Source of the DNA: Phycicoccus endophyticus
GTDB taxonomy: Bacteria; Actinomycetota; Actinomycetes; Actinomycetales; Dermatophilaceae
Assembly (NCBI RefSeq): GCF_011326735.1
Contig: NZ_JAANCN010000002.1
Location: 186,001-250,000, forward strand
Length of the DNA stretch: 64,000 nucleotides
Direction: 5' to 3'
Below are positions 34,712 through 43,172 of the stretch, piece by piece. Within the stretch, counting starts at the first letter, position 1. Each line of letters begins with the position of its first letter. The notes beneath the pieces were generated by a model. It did not search any database. It was not told the origin of the DNA and saw nothing but the letters and a program-made list of their open reading frames with translations. A program made the position numbers and the translations under genes.

Positions 34712-35911
34712 TCAGCGGAAGGCGGGCTCGCCGGTGAGGGCCTGCCCGATGACGAGGGTGTGCATCTCGACCGTGCCCTCGTAGGTGAGGACGGACTCGA
34801 GGTTGTTCGCGTGCCGCATCACCGGCAGCTCGCCGCTGATCCCCGACGCGCCGAGGACGGTGCGCGCCGTGCGGCAGATCTCCAGCGCCTTGGTCACGTT
34901 GTTGTACTTGCCGACGGACACCTGCTCCGGGCGCAGCCCCACCGCGTCCTTGCGCCGCCCGAGGTGGAGGGCGAGCAGCCGCCCCAGCTGCAGCTCGGTC
35001 GACATCCGGGCGAGCTTGGCCTGGGTCAGCTGGAAGGCACCGATCGGCCGGCCGAACTGGACCCGCTCGCACGAGTAGCGGCGGGCGACCTCCAGCGAGG
35101 ATCGCGCCGCACCCAGGCAGCCCCAGACGATCCCGTAACGCGCCTCGGTGAGGCAGGAGAGCGGACCGCGCATGCCCGTGACACCGGGGAGGACGGCCTC
35201 GCCGGGCAGCCGGACGCCGGAGAGCGCCAGCTCCGCGGTGACCGATGCCCGCAGCGACATCTTGTGGGTGATCTCGTGGGCCTCGAAACCCGGTGTGTCG
35301 GTGGGGACGACGAAGCCCCGGATGCCGCCGTGCTCCTCGCCGGCGTCGGCCCAGACGACGGCGACGTCGGCGACCGAGCCGTTGGTGATCCACAGCTTGC
35401 TGCCCTCGAGCACCCAGTCCGCGCCGTCGCGCCGGGCCCGGGTGCGCATCGACGCCGGGTCCGACCCGTGGTCGGGCTCGGTCAGGCCGAAGCAGCCGAT
35501 CGCCTCGCCGGCGGCCATCTGCGGCAGCCACTCCTCCTTGTGCGCCTCGGAGCCGAAGGCGTGGATGGCGTACATGGCCAGGCTGCCCTGGACCGACACG
35601 AGGGAGCGGATGCCGGAGTCGCTCGCCTCGAGCTCGAGGCAGGCCAGGCCGTAGTCGACGGAGGACATCCCGGCGCAGCCGTACCCCTCCAGGTGCATCC
35701 CGAGCAGGCCGTGCCGGCCGAGCTGCGCGGCCAGCTCGCGCGCCGGCAGCTCGCCCTGCTCGTACCACTGTGCCACGTGGGGCTCGACGAGGTCGTCGCA
35801 CACCCGGCGCACGGTGGCCCGGACCGCCCGCTCCTCGTCGGTGAGCAGGGAGTCGACGTCGACGATGTCGAGCGGGTCCGCGGGGCGCCTCGGGCGCGAC
35901 GACGAGCTCAT
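34712..35911 (-). CDS. Acyl-CoA dehydrogenase, glutaryl-CoA dehydrogenase-like
   Basis: 399 residues. The substrate strand CFGLTEPDHGSDPASM and the C-terminal base TYEGTVEMHTLVIGQALTGEPAFR match the glutaryl-CoA dehydrogenase subgroup, including the Glu in YEGT and the ending TG..AF. GCDH both oxidises and decarboxylates glutaryl-CoA in lysine, tryptophan and hydroxylysine breakdown. Start MSSSSRPRRPADPLDIVD is chosen over a longer frame for lack of similarity. No electron-transfer or CoA-transferase genes are adjacent, so the exact substrate needs confirmation. Confidence 0.85.
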   Translation of the reverse strand: MSSSSRPRRPADPLDIVDVDSLLTDEERAVRATVRRVCDDLVEPHVAQWYEQGELPARELAAQLGRHGLLGMHLEGYGCAGMSSVDYGLACLELEASDSGIRSLVSVQGSLAMYAIHAFGSEAHKEEWLPQMAAGEAIGCFGLTEPDHGSDPASMRTRARRDGADWVLEGSKLWITNGSVADVAVVWADAGEEHGGIRGFVVPTDTPGFEAHEITHKMSLRASVTAELALSGVRLPGEAVLPGVTGMRGPLSCLTEARYGIVWGCLGAARSSLEVARRYSCERVQFGRPIGAFQLTQAKLARMSTELQLGRLLALHLGRRKDAVGLRPEQVSVGKYNNVTKALEICRTARTVLGASGISGELPVMRHANNLESVLTYEGTVEMHTLVIGQALTGEPAFR

Positions 35912-36107
35912 GGACCCATCATGCCGCCCGGAGGCGGACCGCCCGCCCCCGGCCGTCCCCCGGACGCGCGCGGCCACGAGCCGGCCTCCGGACGTCGTCC
36001 GGTGCGCGTCGGGCGCGCGCCCGGCGCGCGTCCGGCCTGCGACGAAAGCCCACGCGGGCAGCTGGAACCGGCGAGAATCGCCTGGTCAACGCGCTGAGGG
36101 AGGCCGC

Positions 36108-37250
36108 ATGTCCGTTCGTACCGTGGGGGTCGAGGAAGAGCTCTTCCTCGTCGACCCGGAGACCCGGCTCATCGTGCCCGGGTCCCAACGGGTGCTCAAG
36201 CACGCCGCCGAGCACGAGCCGCAGGTGGGGCCGGAGGACCTCGGCCACGAGCTGTACCTCCACCAGGTCGAGACGCGCACGCCTCCGCTGGAGTCCATGA
36301 CCGACCTGCGAGCCGAGCTCGTGCGCACCCGGCGCCTGGCCGCCGAGGCCGCCGAGGCCACCGGGCTGGTGACGATGGCCGCCGGCACCGTGCCGACGGT
36401 CAACGCCGACCCGCACGTCACCCACGACGACCGCTACCTCGACATGGTGGCCCGCTTCGGCGAGATCGCCCGGCCGGGGGGCACCTGCGGGATGCACGTG
36501 CACGTCTTCGTCGAGTCCCCCGAGGTGGGCGTCTCGGTCATCGACCAGCTCGTGCCGTGGCTGCCGGTCGTCCTCGCCATCAGCGCGAACTCGCCCTACC
36601 TCCAGGGGCACGACACGGCCTACGCGTCGTGGCGCTCCCAGGCCTGGTCGCAGTGGCCGAGCGCGGGGCCCACCGAGGCGTTCGGGTCGCTCGAGGCCTA
36701 CCGCGAGGTCAGCGCCCAGATGCTCGCCTCGGGCGCGGCGCGGGACGACGGCATGCTCTACTTCGACGCCCGGCTGGCCGCCGAGCACCCGACGGTCGAG
36801 GTGCGGATCAGCGACGTGTGCACCGACCCCGACGACGCCGTCCTCATCGCCGCGGCGCTGCGCGGGCTCGTCACCCGCGCCGTGCGCCGGGCGACCGGGG
36901 AGGCCGACGAGGAGCGCACGGCCGCGGGCCGCTCCGCCGAGTACGTCTGGCGCTCGGAGCTGTTGCGCGCCGCCCAGTGGCGCGCCGCCCGGCACGCCCT
37001 GACCGGGCAGCTGCTCGACCCCGCCACCGGGGAGCTCGCACCCGCCGCCGCGGTGCTCGACCGGCTGCTCGCCGTGACCCGCGAGGCGCTCGAGGAGACC
37101 GGCGACGTCGAGCTCGTCCAGGACGGTCTGCGCCGTGCCCTGGCGGGCGGCGGGGCGAGCCGGCAGCGCGCGGCGTTCGAGCGCACCGGCGAGGTGGCCG
37201 GGGTCGTCGACGACGTCGTCGATCGCACCAACGCCGTCTGGCGCGGGTGA
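36108..37250 (+). CDS. Carboxylate-amine ligase, YbdK/GCS2 family
   Basis: 380 residues. GVEEELFLVDPETRL near the start holds the metal-binding glutamates of the gamma-glutamylcysteine-synthetase-2 fold. HQVETRTPP, GTCGMHVHVFV and RISDVCTD are further conserved blocks. Proteins of this length and order are annotated as YbdK-type weak glutamate-cysteine ligases. Actinomycetes make mycothiol rather than glutathione, so the true product is uncertain. The start follows GAGGGAGG. The gene stands alone and is convergent with the BCKDH operon. Confidence 0.88.
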   Translation: MSVRTVGVEEELFLVDPETRLIVPGSQRVLKHAAEHEPQVGPEDLGHELYLHQVETRTPPLESMTDLRAELVRTRRLAAEAAEATGLVTMAAGTVPTVNADPHVTHDDRYLDMVARFGEIARPGGTCGMHVHVFVESPEVGVSVIDQLVPWLPVVLAISANSPYLQGHDTAYASWRSQAWSQWPSAGPTEAFGSLEAYREVSAQMLASGAARDDGMLYFDARLAAEHPTVEVRISDVCTDPDDAVLIAAALRGLVTRAVRRATGEADEERTAAGRSAEYVWRSELLRAAQWRAARHALTGQLLDPATGELAPAAAVLDRLLAVTREALEETGDVELVQDGLRRALAGGGASRQRAAFERTGEVAGVVDDVVDRTNAVWRG

Positions 37251-37260
37251 CCCGGCACGC

Positions 37261-38724
37261 TCAGCGGGGCGAGGCCACCCCGAGCAGCGCCGCCAGTCCG
37301 AGGGCGCTGCGGGGGTCGTAGGCGCAGCGCCACAGACCGCCGTGCGCGGCCGCGTACGCCTCGTCCTGCCACGGGTGGTCCTGGGCGGGCCGGCGGGCCA
37401 TGAGGTCGTGCACGAGCACCGCGGCCATGAGGGTGTTCGCCGTGCCGGGCTCGAAGACCTCGACACCGAAGCGGTGCGCTCCCGAGTACGCGGCCGCCAG
37501 TGCGCGGTTCCGCAGCACCGACCGGGTGCGCGTCGGCGGGGCGACGGTGAGGGAGACCGTGGCCCCCGAGGCGCGGGCCGCCGTGGCTCGCCAGCGCTGG
37601 ATCCGCTTGGCCAGCAGATAGTTCGGGCCTTGCTGGAGCACCACCGAGTCGTTGATGCCAGGGTCCTCGCCGGGCACGTAGTTGCGCCGGAGCAGCCGAC
37701 CCCCGGACACCGTCCGCAACGGCACGCGCAGCAGCCTGGACGTGCGGCGGCTCGCGTAGGCGGCGGTGGCGGCCTCGACCGCCTCGGCCGGCACCGCGAA
37801 GACGTCGGTCGGTGTGGCGAGGAAGGACAGGGCGGTGTCCGAGCGCTGCGCGCGCACGGCCTCGCAGAGGGCGTCGACCGCGGCGCTCACGCGCACGTGC
37901 GTCGCGCCGTCGGCGTAGACGTAGCTGCCGAGCACGAGCCGGTCCGGCAGGCCGGTGACCCACGCGGTCGCATCCGGCAGGTCGTGCAGCACGTCGATGC
38001 CGGCCCGGTGTGCGAGGTCGCCCCGACCGGCCCGAGCCGGCACGAGGAGGCGTCCGGAGAGCCCACGGGTGTCCTCGAGCAGCCGCCGCCAGAGCTCGGG
38101 GCGCGGCAGGTCGACGGCGGCGACGGACGCCCCCCAGCGCAGCAGCGAGCGCAGGGGCCCCATCTCCGCGGCCGCGCCGAGGACGACGACGGTGCGTCCC
38201 TCGAGGCGCAGCCAGCCCGGGTTCTCCAGGACGGTGCCCACCACCTCGCGCAGCCCCGGCTCGACGACGCCGGCCTCGACCCAGGCGTCGAGCTGGCGCC
38301 GCAGGTCGTCCCCGGCCAGCCGGCGTCCGCGGTAGGGGACGGTCAGGGCGGTGTCGGGCTCGGCCCCGCCGGCGAGGGCGACGGTGTCGAGGAGCTCGGT
38401 GGGCCCCCCGGGTGCGCCGGCCACGGCGGCGACGAGCGGGTGCTCCTCCCCGTCGTCGGCACGCCAGCGCAGCTGCTCGTGGACCGCGGCGAGGCCGGAC
38501 TCGGCGATGGTGCGCGCGTCGGCGTAGCTCGTCAGCCCCGCCTCGACGAGGCGGCGGAAGTGCGTCAGGTACCCGGTGCGCCAGCTCGTCTCCCGAGCCG
38601 CGGCCGCCGCGCCGACGGGGTCGACGGGGCGCAGCGCCTCGGCGACGACCGCCCGCCCCGTCGTGGAGGTCGAGCGGCGCCCGTCGACGACGGGGAAGAC
38701 GACCCCGTGCTGCTCACCCGACAC
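37261..38724 (-). CDS. Conserved hypothetical protein with Rossmann-like segment, coupled to the BCKDH operon
   Basis: 487 residues, no signal or membrane segment. A dinucleotide-binding-like stretch near residues 176-205 reads GRTVVVLGAAAEMGPLRSLL, followed by an acidic strand end AAVDLPRP. Other notable parts are RETSWRTGYLTHFRRLVEAG and PGINDSVVLQQGPNYLLAKRIQRW. I recognise no enzyme family. It starts 1 nt after the E2 stop, so it is translated in the branched-chain dehydrogenase operon and may act in that pathway. An NAD(P)-dependent oxidoreductase is a guess only. Confidence 0.7.
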   Translation of the reverse strand: MSGEQHGVVFPVVDGRRSTSTTGRAVVAEALRPVDPVGAAAAARETSWRTGYLTHFRRLVEAGLTSYADARTIAESGLAAVHEQLRWRADDGEEHPLVAAVAGAPGGPTELLDTVALAGGAEPDTALTVPYRGRRLAGDDLRRQLDAWVEAGVVEPGLREVVGTVLENPGWLRLEGRTVVVLGAAAEMGPLRSLLRWGASVAAVDLPRPELWRRLLEDTRGLSGRLLVPARAGRGDLAHRAGIDVLHDLPDATAWVTGLPDRLVLGSYVYADGATHVRVSAAVDALCEAVRAQRSDTALSFLATPTDVFAVPAEAVEAATAAYASRRTSRLLRVPLRTVSGGRLLRRNYVPGEDPGINDSVVLQQGPNYLLAKRIQRWRATAARASGATVSLTVAPPTRTRSVLRNRALAAAYSGAHRFGVEVFEPGTANTLMAAVLVHDLMARRPAQDHPWQDEAYAAAHGGLWRCAYDPRSALGLAALLGVASPR

Positions 38725-38725
38725 C

Positions 38726-40234
38726 TCAGCCCCAGACGAGCCCGCGGGCCGGGTCGTGCAGGAGGGCGGCGACGTCGGCGAGGTAGCGCGAGCCGAGCTC
38801 GCCGTCGACCAGCCGGTGGTCGAAGGAGAGCGCCAGCGTCGTCACCCATCGCGGCTCGATGCGCTCCTCCGCGCCGGTGCCGAGCACCCACGGACGGCGC
38901 GAGACCGCACCGAAGGCGAGGATCGCGGCCTCTCCGGGGTTGAGGATCGGGGTGCCCGCGTCGACCCCGAAGACGCCGACGTTGGTGACGGTGATCGTGC
39001 CGCCCGCCATGTCCGCGGGCTGGGTGCGTCCCTCCCGCGCGGTGGCGGTCAGCTCGGCGACGGCGTCGGCGAGCTCGCGCATCGTCATCCGGTCGGCGCC
39101 CTTGACGTTGGGGACGACGAGCCCGCGCGGGGTGGCGGCCGCGATCCCGAGGTTGACGTCGTGCTTGTAGACGATCTCCTGGGCGGCGTCGTCCCAGCTG
39201 GCGTTGACCTCCGGGTGGCGCCGGAGCGCGACGCACATCGCCTTGGCGAGGACGAGCAGGGGGGTGACCTTGGCGTCGCGGAACTCGCGGTCGGCCTTGA
39301 GGCGCTCGACGAGCTCCATCGTCGCGGTGACGTCGACGGTGACCCACTCGGTGACGTGCGGGGCGGTGAAGGCGGACTCGACCATCGCCTGGGCGGTCAT
39401 CCTCCGCACGCCCTTGACCGGCACCCGGGTCTCGCCGCCAGGGACGCGGGTGGGGTGGGGCGCCACGGACGCGCCGGCAGGGCCGGGCGCCGAGGGGGCC
39501 CCTGCGTCGGCGGGAACCGGGGCACCGGCCGCCTCCTCGACGTCGGCGCGGGTGACGACGCCTCCGGGCCCGGACGGGGCCACGGTGGACAGGTCGACGC
39601 CGAGGTCCTTGGCCAGCTTGCGCACCGGCGGCTTCGCCCGGACCGGCCCGTCCTCCCTCCGTCCCTCCGGTGACCTATTGGTCGAATCGGGAACGCCGGC
39701 CCGTACCTCCGGTGACCTATTGGTCGAATCGGGAACGCCGGACCGTACCTCCGGTGACCTATTGGTCGAATCAGGAACGCCGGACCGTACCTCTGGTGAC
39801 CTATTGGTCGAATCGGGAACGGGGCGGCGGGGGCGGCGGACGGCCTCGGTCTGCTTGACGCCGTAGCCGACGAGCACCGCGGTCCGCCCGGAGGAGGCCT
39901 CCGCGCTCTCCGACGCACCGGGCTCGTCCGGCTGCGACCCGCCGGCCGCGGGGCTCGCACCGGTGGCCGAGGAGGCGTCGGGCTCGCCCGCCACGCCGTC
40001 GTCGACGGTGACGATGGGGGTGCCGACCTCGACCGTGTCGCCTTCGGCCACGAGCAGCTGCCCGACCGTCCCGGCGAACGGCACGGGCAGCTCGACGAGC
40101 GACTTGGCGGTCTCGATCTCCACGACGACGTCGTTGACCTCGACCGTGTCGCCCGGCGCCACGTGCCACGTGACGATCTCGGCCTCGGTGAGGCCCTCAC
40201 CGGGGTCGGGGAGCTTGAACTCACGAAGAGCCAT
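38726..40234 (-). CDS. Dihydrolipoamide acyltransferase (E2) of the branched-chain 2-oxoacid dehydrogenase complex
   Basis: 502 residues. The N-terminal lipoyl domain has its lysine at 44 (EIETAKSLVELP). After a long linker comes the E1/E3-binding domain (VRKLAKDLGVDLSTVAPSG) and then the catalytic domain ending SFDHRLVDGELGSRYL with the active His and Asp. It transfers acyl groups from lipoate to CoA. The linker holds four tandem copies of a VPDSTNRSPEVR(S/A)G unit, coded by a 42-bp minisatellite. The gene lies 15 nt after E1 beta. Confidence 0.92.
   Translation of the reverse strand: MALREFKLPDPGEGLTEAEIVTWHVAPGDTVEVNDVVVEIETAKSLVELPVPFAGTVGQLLVAEGDTVEVGTPIVTVDDGVAGEPDASSATGASPAAGGSQPDEPGASESAEASSGRTAVLVGYGVKQTEAVRRPRRPVPDSTNRSPEVRSGVPDSTNRSPEVRSGVPDSTNRSPEVRAGVPDSTNRSPEGRREDGPVRAKPPVRKLAKDLGVDLSTVAPSGPGGVVTRADVEEAAGAPVPADAGAPSAPGPAGASVAPHPTRVPGGETRVPVKGVRRMTAQAMVESAFTAPHVTEWVTVDVTATMELVERLKADREFRDAKVTPLLVLAKAMCVALRRHPEVNASWDDAAQEIVYKHDVNLGIAAATPRGLVVPNVKGADRMTMRELADAVAELTATAREGRTQPADMAGGTITVTNVGVFGVDAGTPILNPGEAAILAFGAVSRRPWVLGTGAEERIEPRWVTTLALSFDHRLVDGELGSRYLADVAALLHDPARGLVWG
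39669..39821. repeat. 42-bp tandem minisatellite inside the E2 linker
   Basis: Three full units at 39669, 39711 and 39753 and a truncated fourth at 39795. Each begins GGTGACCTATTGGTCGAATC on the plus strand. Units differ at only a few positions. The units are markedly richer in A/T than the surrounding gene and stay in frame (14 codons), giving PDSTNRSPEVR repeats. Confidence 0.92.
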
Positions 40235-40249
40235 CTGCAGCAGTGCCTT

Positions 40250-41221
40250 TCAGTACGCGAGTGAACGGTCGACGGCGTCGAGCACCCGGTCCAGGTCCGG
40301 CAGGAAGTCGTCCTCGAGCCGGCTCGGCGGGTAGGGGACGTTGTAGCCGCCGACCCGCAGCACCGGGGCCTCGAGCTCGTAGAACGCGCGCTCCGAGAGC
40401 ATCGCCGACAGCTCCGCCCCGAGCCCGAGGAAGGTCGGGGCCTCGTGGACGACGACGACCCGCCCGGTCCGCCGCGCCGAGGCGAGCACCGTCTCCTCGT
40501 CGAGCGGCGAGAGGCTGCGCAGGTCGACGACCTCGAGGGAGTGCCCGTCCTCCTGCGCGGCCTGCGCCGCCTGCAGGCACGTCTTGACCATCGGCCCGTA
40601 GGCGAGCAGCGTCACGTCGGTGCCCTCGCGCACCACCCGGGCCGAACCGAGCGCACCGGCCGGCTCCTCGCCGACCTCTCCCTTGTCCCAGTAGCGCCGC
40701 TTGGGCTCGTAGAAGATGACCGGGTCGTCGGTCTCGATCGCCTGCTGGATCATCCAGTGCGCGTCGTGCGGCGTCGAGCAGGCGAGGACCCGCAGCCCGG
40801 CGGTGTGCGCGAAGTAGGCCTCGTTGGACTCGCTGTGGTGCTCGACCGCCCCGATGCCCCCACCGACGGGGATCCGGATGACCATCGGCACGCGCACCGA
40901 CCCGAGCGAGCGGGCGTGCAGCTTGGCGACCTGGCTGACGATGTGGTCGAAGGCCGGGTAGACGAACCCATCGAACTGGATCTCGACGACCGGCCGGTAC
41001 CCGCGCAGCGCCAACCCGATGGCCGTGCCGACGATGCCCGCCTCCGCGAGCGGGGTGTCGACGACGCGGTCCTCGCCGAAGTCCTTCTGCAGCCCCTCGG
41101 TGACCCGGAAGACGCCGCCGAGCTTGCCGATGTCCTCGCCCATGAGCACGACGCGCGAGTCCTTCTCCATCGCCGCGCGCAGGCCGGTGGTGATGCCCTT
41201 GGCCAGGGTCGTCGTGCTCAC
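40250..41221 (-). CDS. Branched-chain 2-oxoacid dehydrogenase E1 beta subunit
   Basis: 323 residues from a GTG start that overlaps the E1 alpha stop by 4 nt (GTGA). It has the transketolase pyrimidine-binding domain (VVLMGEDIGKLGGVFRVTEGL, FDHIVSQVAKL, IRIPVGGGIGAVEHHSES) and the C-terminal transketolase domain (VVHEAPTFLGLGAEL). With E1 alpha it forms the ThDP-dependent decarboxylase acting on 2-oxo acids from Val, Leu and Ile. The beta subunit's GGG-GAVEHHS loop is typical of the BCKDH rather than the pyruvate-specific type. Confidence 0.93.
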   Translation of the reverse strand: MSTTTLAKGITTGLRAAMEKDSRVVLMGEDIGKLGGVFRVTEGLQKDFGEDRVVDTPLAEAGIVGTAIGLALRGYRPVVEIQFDGFVYPAFDHIVSQVAKLHARSLGSVRVPMVIRIPVGGGIGAVEHHSESNEAYFAHTAGLRVLACSTPHDAHWMIQQAIETDDPVIFYEPKRRYWDKGEVGEEPAGALGSARVVREGTDVTLLAYGPMVKTCLQAAQAAQEDGHSLEVVDLRSLSPLDEETVLASARRTGRVVVVHEAPTFLGLGAELSAMLSERAFYELEAPVLRVGGYNVPYPPSRLEDDFLPDLDRVLDAVDRSLAY

Positions 41222-42417
41222 CGGGCCACCTCCTGCTCGAAGGAGGCCTGGTACTCGGTGAACCACGCCCGCTCGCGGGCGGTGACCGGATGGGCCTCGG
41301 CGTACACGTGGTCGAACATCGCCGTGCCGTCGGGGTCGGGCATCGCGAGGCACCGCTCGCGCACCGAGCGGCCGAGCTCGTCGGCCTCGGCCTCGACCGC
41401 CTCGAAGAAGGCCGCGTCGGCGGTGCCGCTCGTGGTCAGCCAGCGCTTGTACCGTTCGATCGGGTCGCGGTGCTTCCACACCTCGACCTCCGCCGAGACC
41501 CGGTACTTCGTCGGGTCGTCGGAGGTCGTGTGCGCCCCCATCCGGTAGGTGTAGGCCTCGACGAACGTCGGGCCCTGCCCGCAGCGGGCGTTCTCGAGGG
41601 CCTGGGCGGTCACCGCGTAGACGGCGAGCACGTCGTTGCCGTCGACCCGGATGCCGGGGAAGCCGAAGCCTCGCGCGCGGTGCCACAGCGGGGCGCGGGT
41701 CTGCTTCTCGTTCGGCTCGGAGATCGCCCACTGGTTGTTCTGGCAGAAGAAGACGACGGGCGAGTTGTTGACGCCGGCGAACACGAGCGCCTCGGAGACG
41801 TCCCCCTGGGAGCTCGCGCCGTCGCCGAAGTAGGCGATGACCGCGGTGTCCCGCTGGGGGTCGCCGGTGCCGACGTCGCCGTCGCGCTGGACGCCCATGG
41901 CGTAGCCCGTCGCGTGGAGGGTCTGTGCGCCGATGATGATCGTGTAGAGGTGGAAGTTCTTCTCGTCGGGGTCCCAGCCGCCGTGGTTGACGCCGCGGAA
42001 CATCCCGAGCAGGTTCACCGGGTCGACCCCGCGGCACCAGGCCACGCCGTGCTCGCGGTAGGTCGGGAAGGCGTGGTCCTGGGGGCGCAGCGCCCGCCCG
42101 GAGCCGACCTGGGCCGCCTCCTGCCCGAGCAGGCTGGCCCACAGCCCGAGCTCGCCCTGGCGCTGGAGCGCGGTGGCCTCGGCGTCGAAGCGCCGGATGA
42201 GCACGAGGTCGCGGTAGAGGCCCTGCAGCTCCTCGCGCGAGAGCGCCTCCACGAGGGGGTCGAGCTCGGGATGGGCGACGCGCTCGCCCTCGGGGGTGAG
42301 CAGCTGGACCATGTCCGGGCCGCCCTCGTGCGCGGGCCGGTCGGGCAGCTCCGCGTGCGTCACGTGATGGTCCACTCCGAATGCGGTCTCCAGGGGGGCG
42401 ACCTCGTCGTCGCTCAC
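41218..42417 (-). CDS. Branched-chain 2-oxoacid dehydrogenase E1 alpha subunit
   Basis: 399 residues. The ThDP motif is GDGASSQGDVSEALVFAGVN, ending in NNQW a few residues later. LLGQEAAQVGSGRALRPQDHAF and MGAHTTSDDPTKYR are BCKDH/PDH E1 alpha hallmarks. The start GTG at 42417 is chosen because AAGGAG sits 6 nt upstream; a GTG two codons earlier overlaps that site. First gene of the E1a-E1b-E2-hypothetical operon; no E3 (lipoamide dehydrogenase) is included, so it must come from elsewhere. Confidence 0.92.
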   Translation of the reverse strand: MSDDEVAPLETAFGVDHHVTHAELPDRPAHEGGPDMVQLLTPEGERVAHPELDPLVEALSREELQGLYRDLVLIRRFDAEATALQRQGELGLWASLLGQEAAQVGSGRALRPQDHAFPTYREHGVAWCRGVDPVNLLGMFRGVNHGGWDPDEKNFHLYTIIIGAQTLHATGYAMGVQRDGDVGTGDPQRDTAVIAYFGDGASSQGDVSEALVFAGVNNSPVVFFCQNNQWAISEPNEKQTRAPLWHRARGFGFPGIRVDGNDVLAVYAVTAQALENARCGQGPTFVEAYTYRMGAHTTSDDPTKYRVSAEVEVWKHRDPIERYKRWLTTSGTADAAFFEAVEAEADELGRSVRERCLAMPDPDGTAMFDHVYAEAHPVTARERAWFTEYQASFEQEVAR

Positions 42418-42586
42418 GGGCACTCCTTCGCCAGGGCCCCGGGGTGGCGGGGCCGTTCTCGAGGCGTCGCGACCGGGTGCGGGGTGTGGCAGCGGTCACG
42501 GCCAGGGTCGGCCCCACGGTACCGGGCCTCCCGGGGCCGGCGGGAGTGCCCGGGGCCCACGGCGGGCGGCGGATAGGCTCGCCGCC

Positions 42587-43081
42587 ATGCACGCCCTCAT
42601 CCTCTGGTGCGGCTTCGCCGGCGGCTGGCTGCTCGTCGCCGGGCCGGTCTACCAGGCGGCGGTCGAGCTGTCGGAGATGGACGTCGAGCGCTCCGAGATC
42701 AGTGCCCTCGCCGAGGAGGTGACGCCACCGAAGCGCACGTCACCGTGGTGGTGGCTGCTGCCGCCGGTCGCCTACGTCCTGCGGCGGCGCGAGTCGGAGG
42801 CCTACCAGCGGCGAGTGGTCGAGGCGATGACCCCGCGGCACCTGGAGCAGTTCGTCGCCTTCACCTCCAAGGCCACGGGATGGCTGTTCGTCGCGGTCGG
42901 GGCGCTGCTCATCGCGACGAAGGAGACCTACGAGCTCGCCGAGCACCTCGAGTGGCCGTCGTGGGCCGTGTGGGCCGTCGCCGCGGGCATGGCACTGCTC
43001 TGCAGCCTGAACACCGCCGTGCGGATGCAGCGGGCGCGCGCCCTTCTCGAGCGGCGCGCGGCGCCGGAGCCCGGCGCCTGA
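42587..43081 (+). CDS. Hypothetical membrane protein
   Basis: 164 residues. An N-terminal hydrophobic segment (ALILWCGFAGGWLLVAGPVYQAAVEL), a charged central part with PPKRTSPWWWLLPPVAYVLRRRESEAYQRR, then two membrane segments (GWLFVAVGALLIATKETY and WAVWAVAAGMALLCSLNTAV). I recognise no domain. It is divergent from the BCKDH operon with a 169-nt gap and stands as a single gene. Function unknown. Confidence 0.75.
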   Translation: MHALILWCGFAGGWLLVAGPVYQAAVELSEMDVERSEISALAEEVTPPKRTSPWWWLLPPVAYVLRRRESEAYQRRVVEAMTPRHLEQFVAFTSKATGWLFVAVGALLIATKETYELAEHLEWPSWAVWAVAAGMALLCSLNTAVRMQRARALLERRAAPEPGA

Positions 43082-43172
43082 GCGACGTCCGGGGCCACAC
43101 CGCGGAACCACCGACCCCCGAGCGCGGCGGCCCCGTACCCTGCTGGGGGTCGAGAAGCGGCCGGAGGTCGGG

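Noticed and set aside
33146-36097. A 983-codon plus-strand open frame
   Set aside because: Antisense to the MFS and GCDH-like genes, which carry family motifs; low-complexity Arg/Glu/Asp translation.
39669-39821. CRISPR array
   Set aside because: The repeats are head-to-tail without spacers, in frame inside E2, and no cas genes occur.
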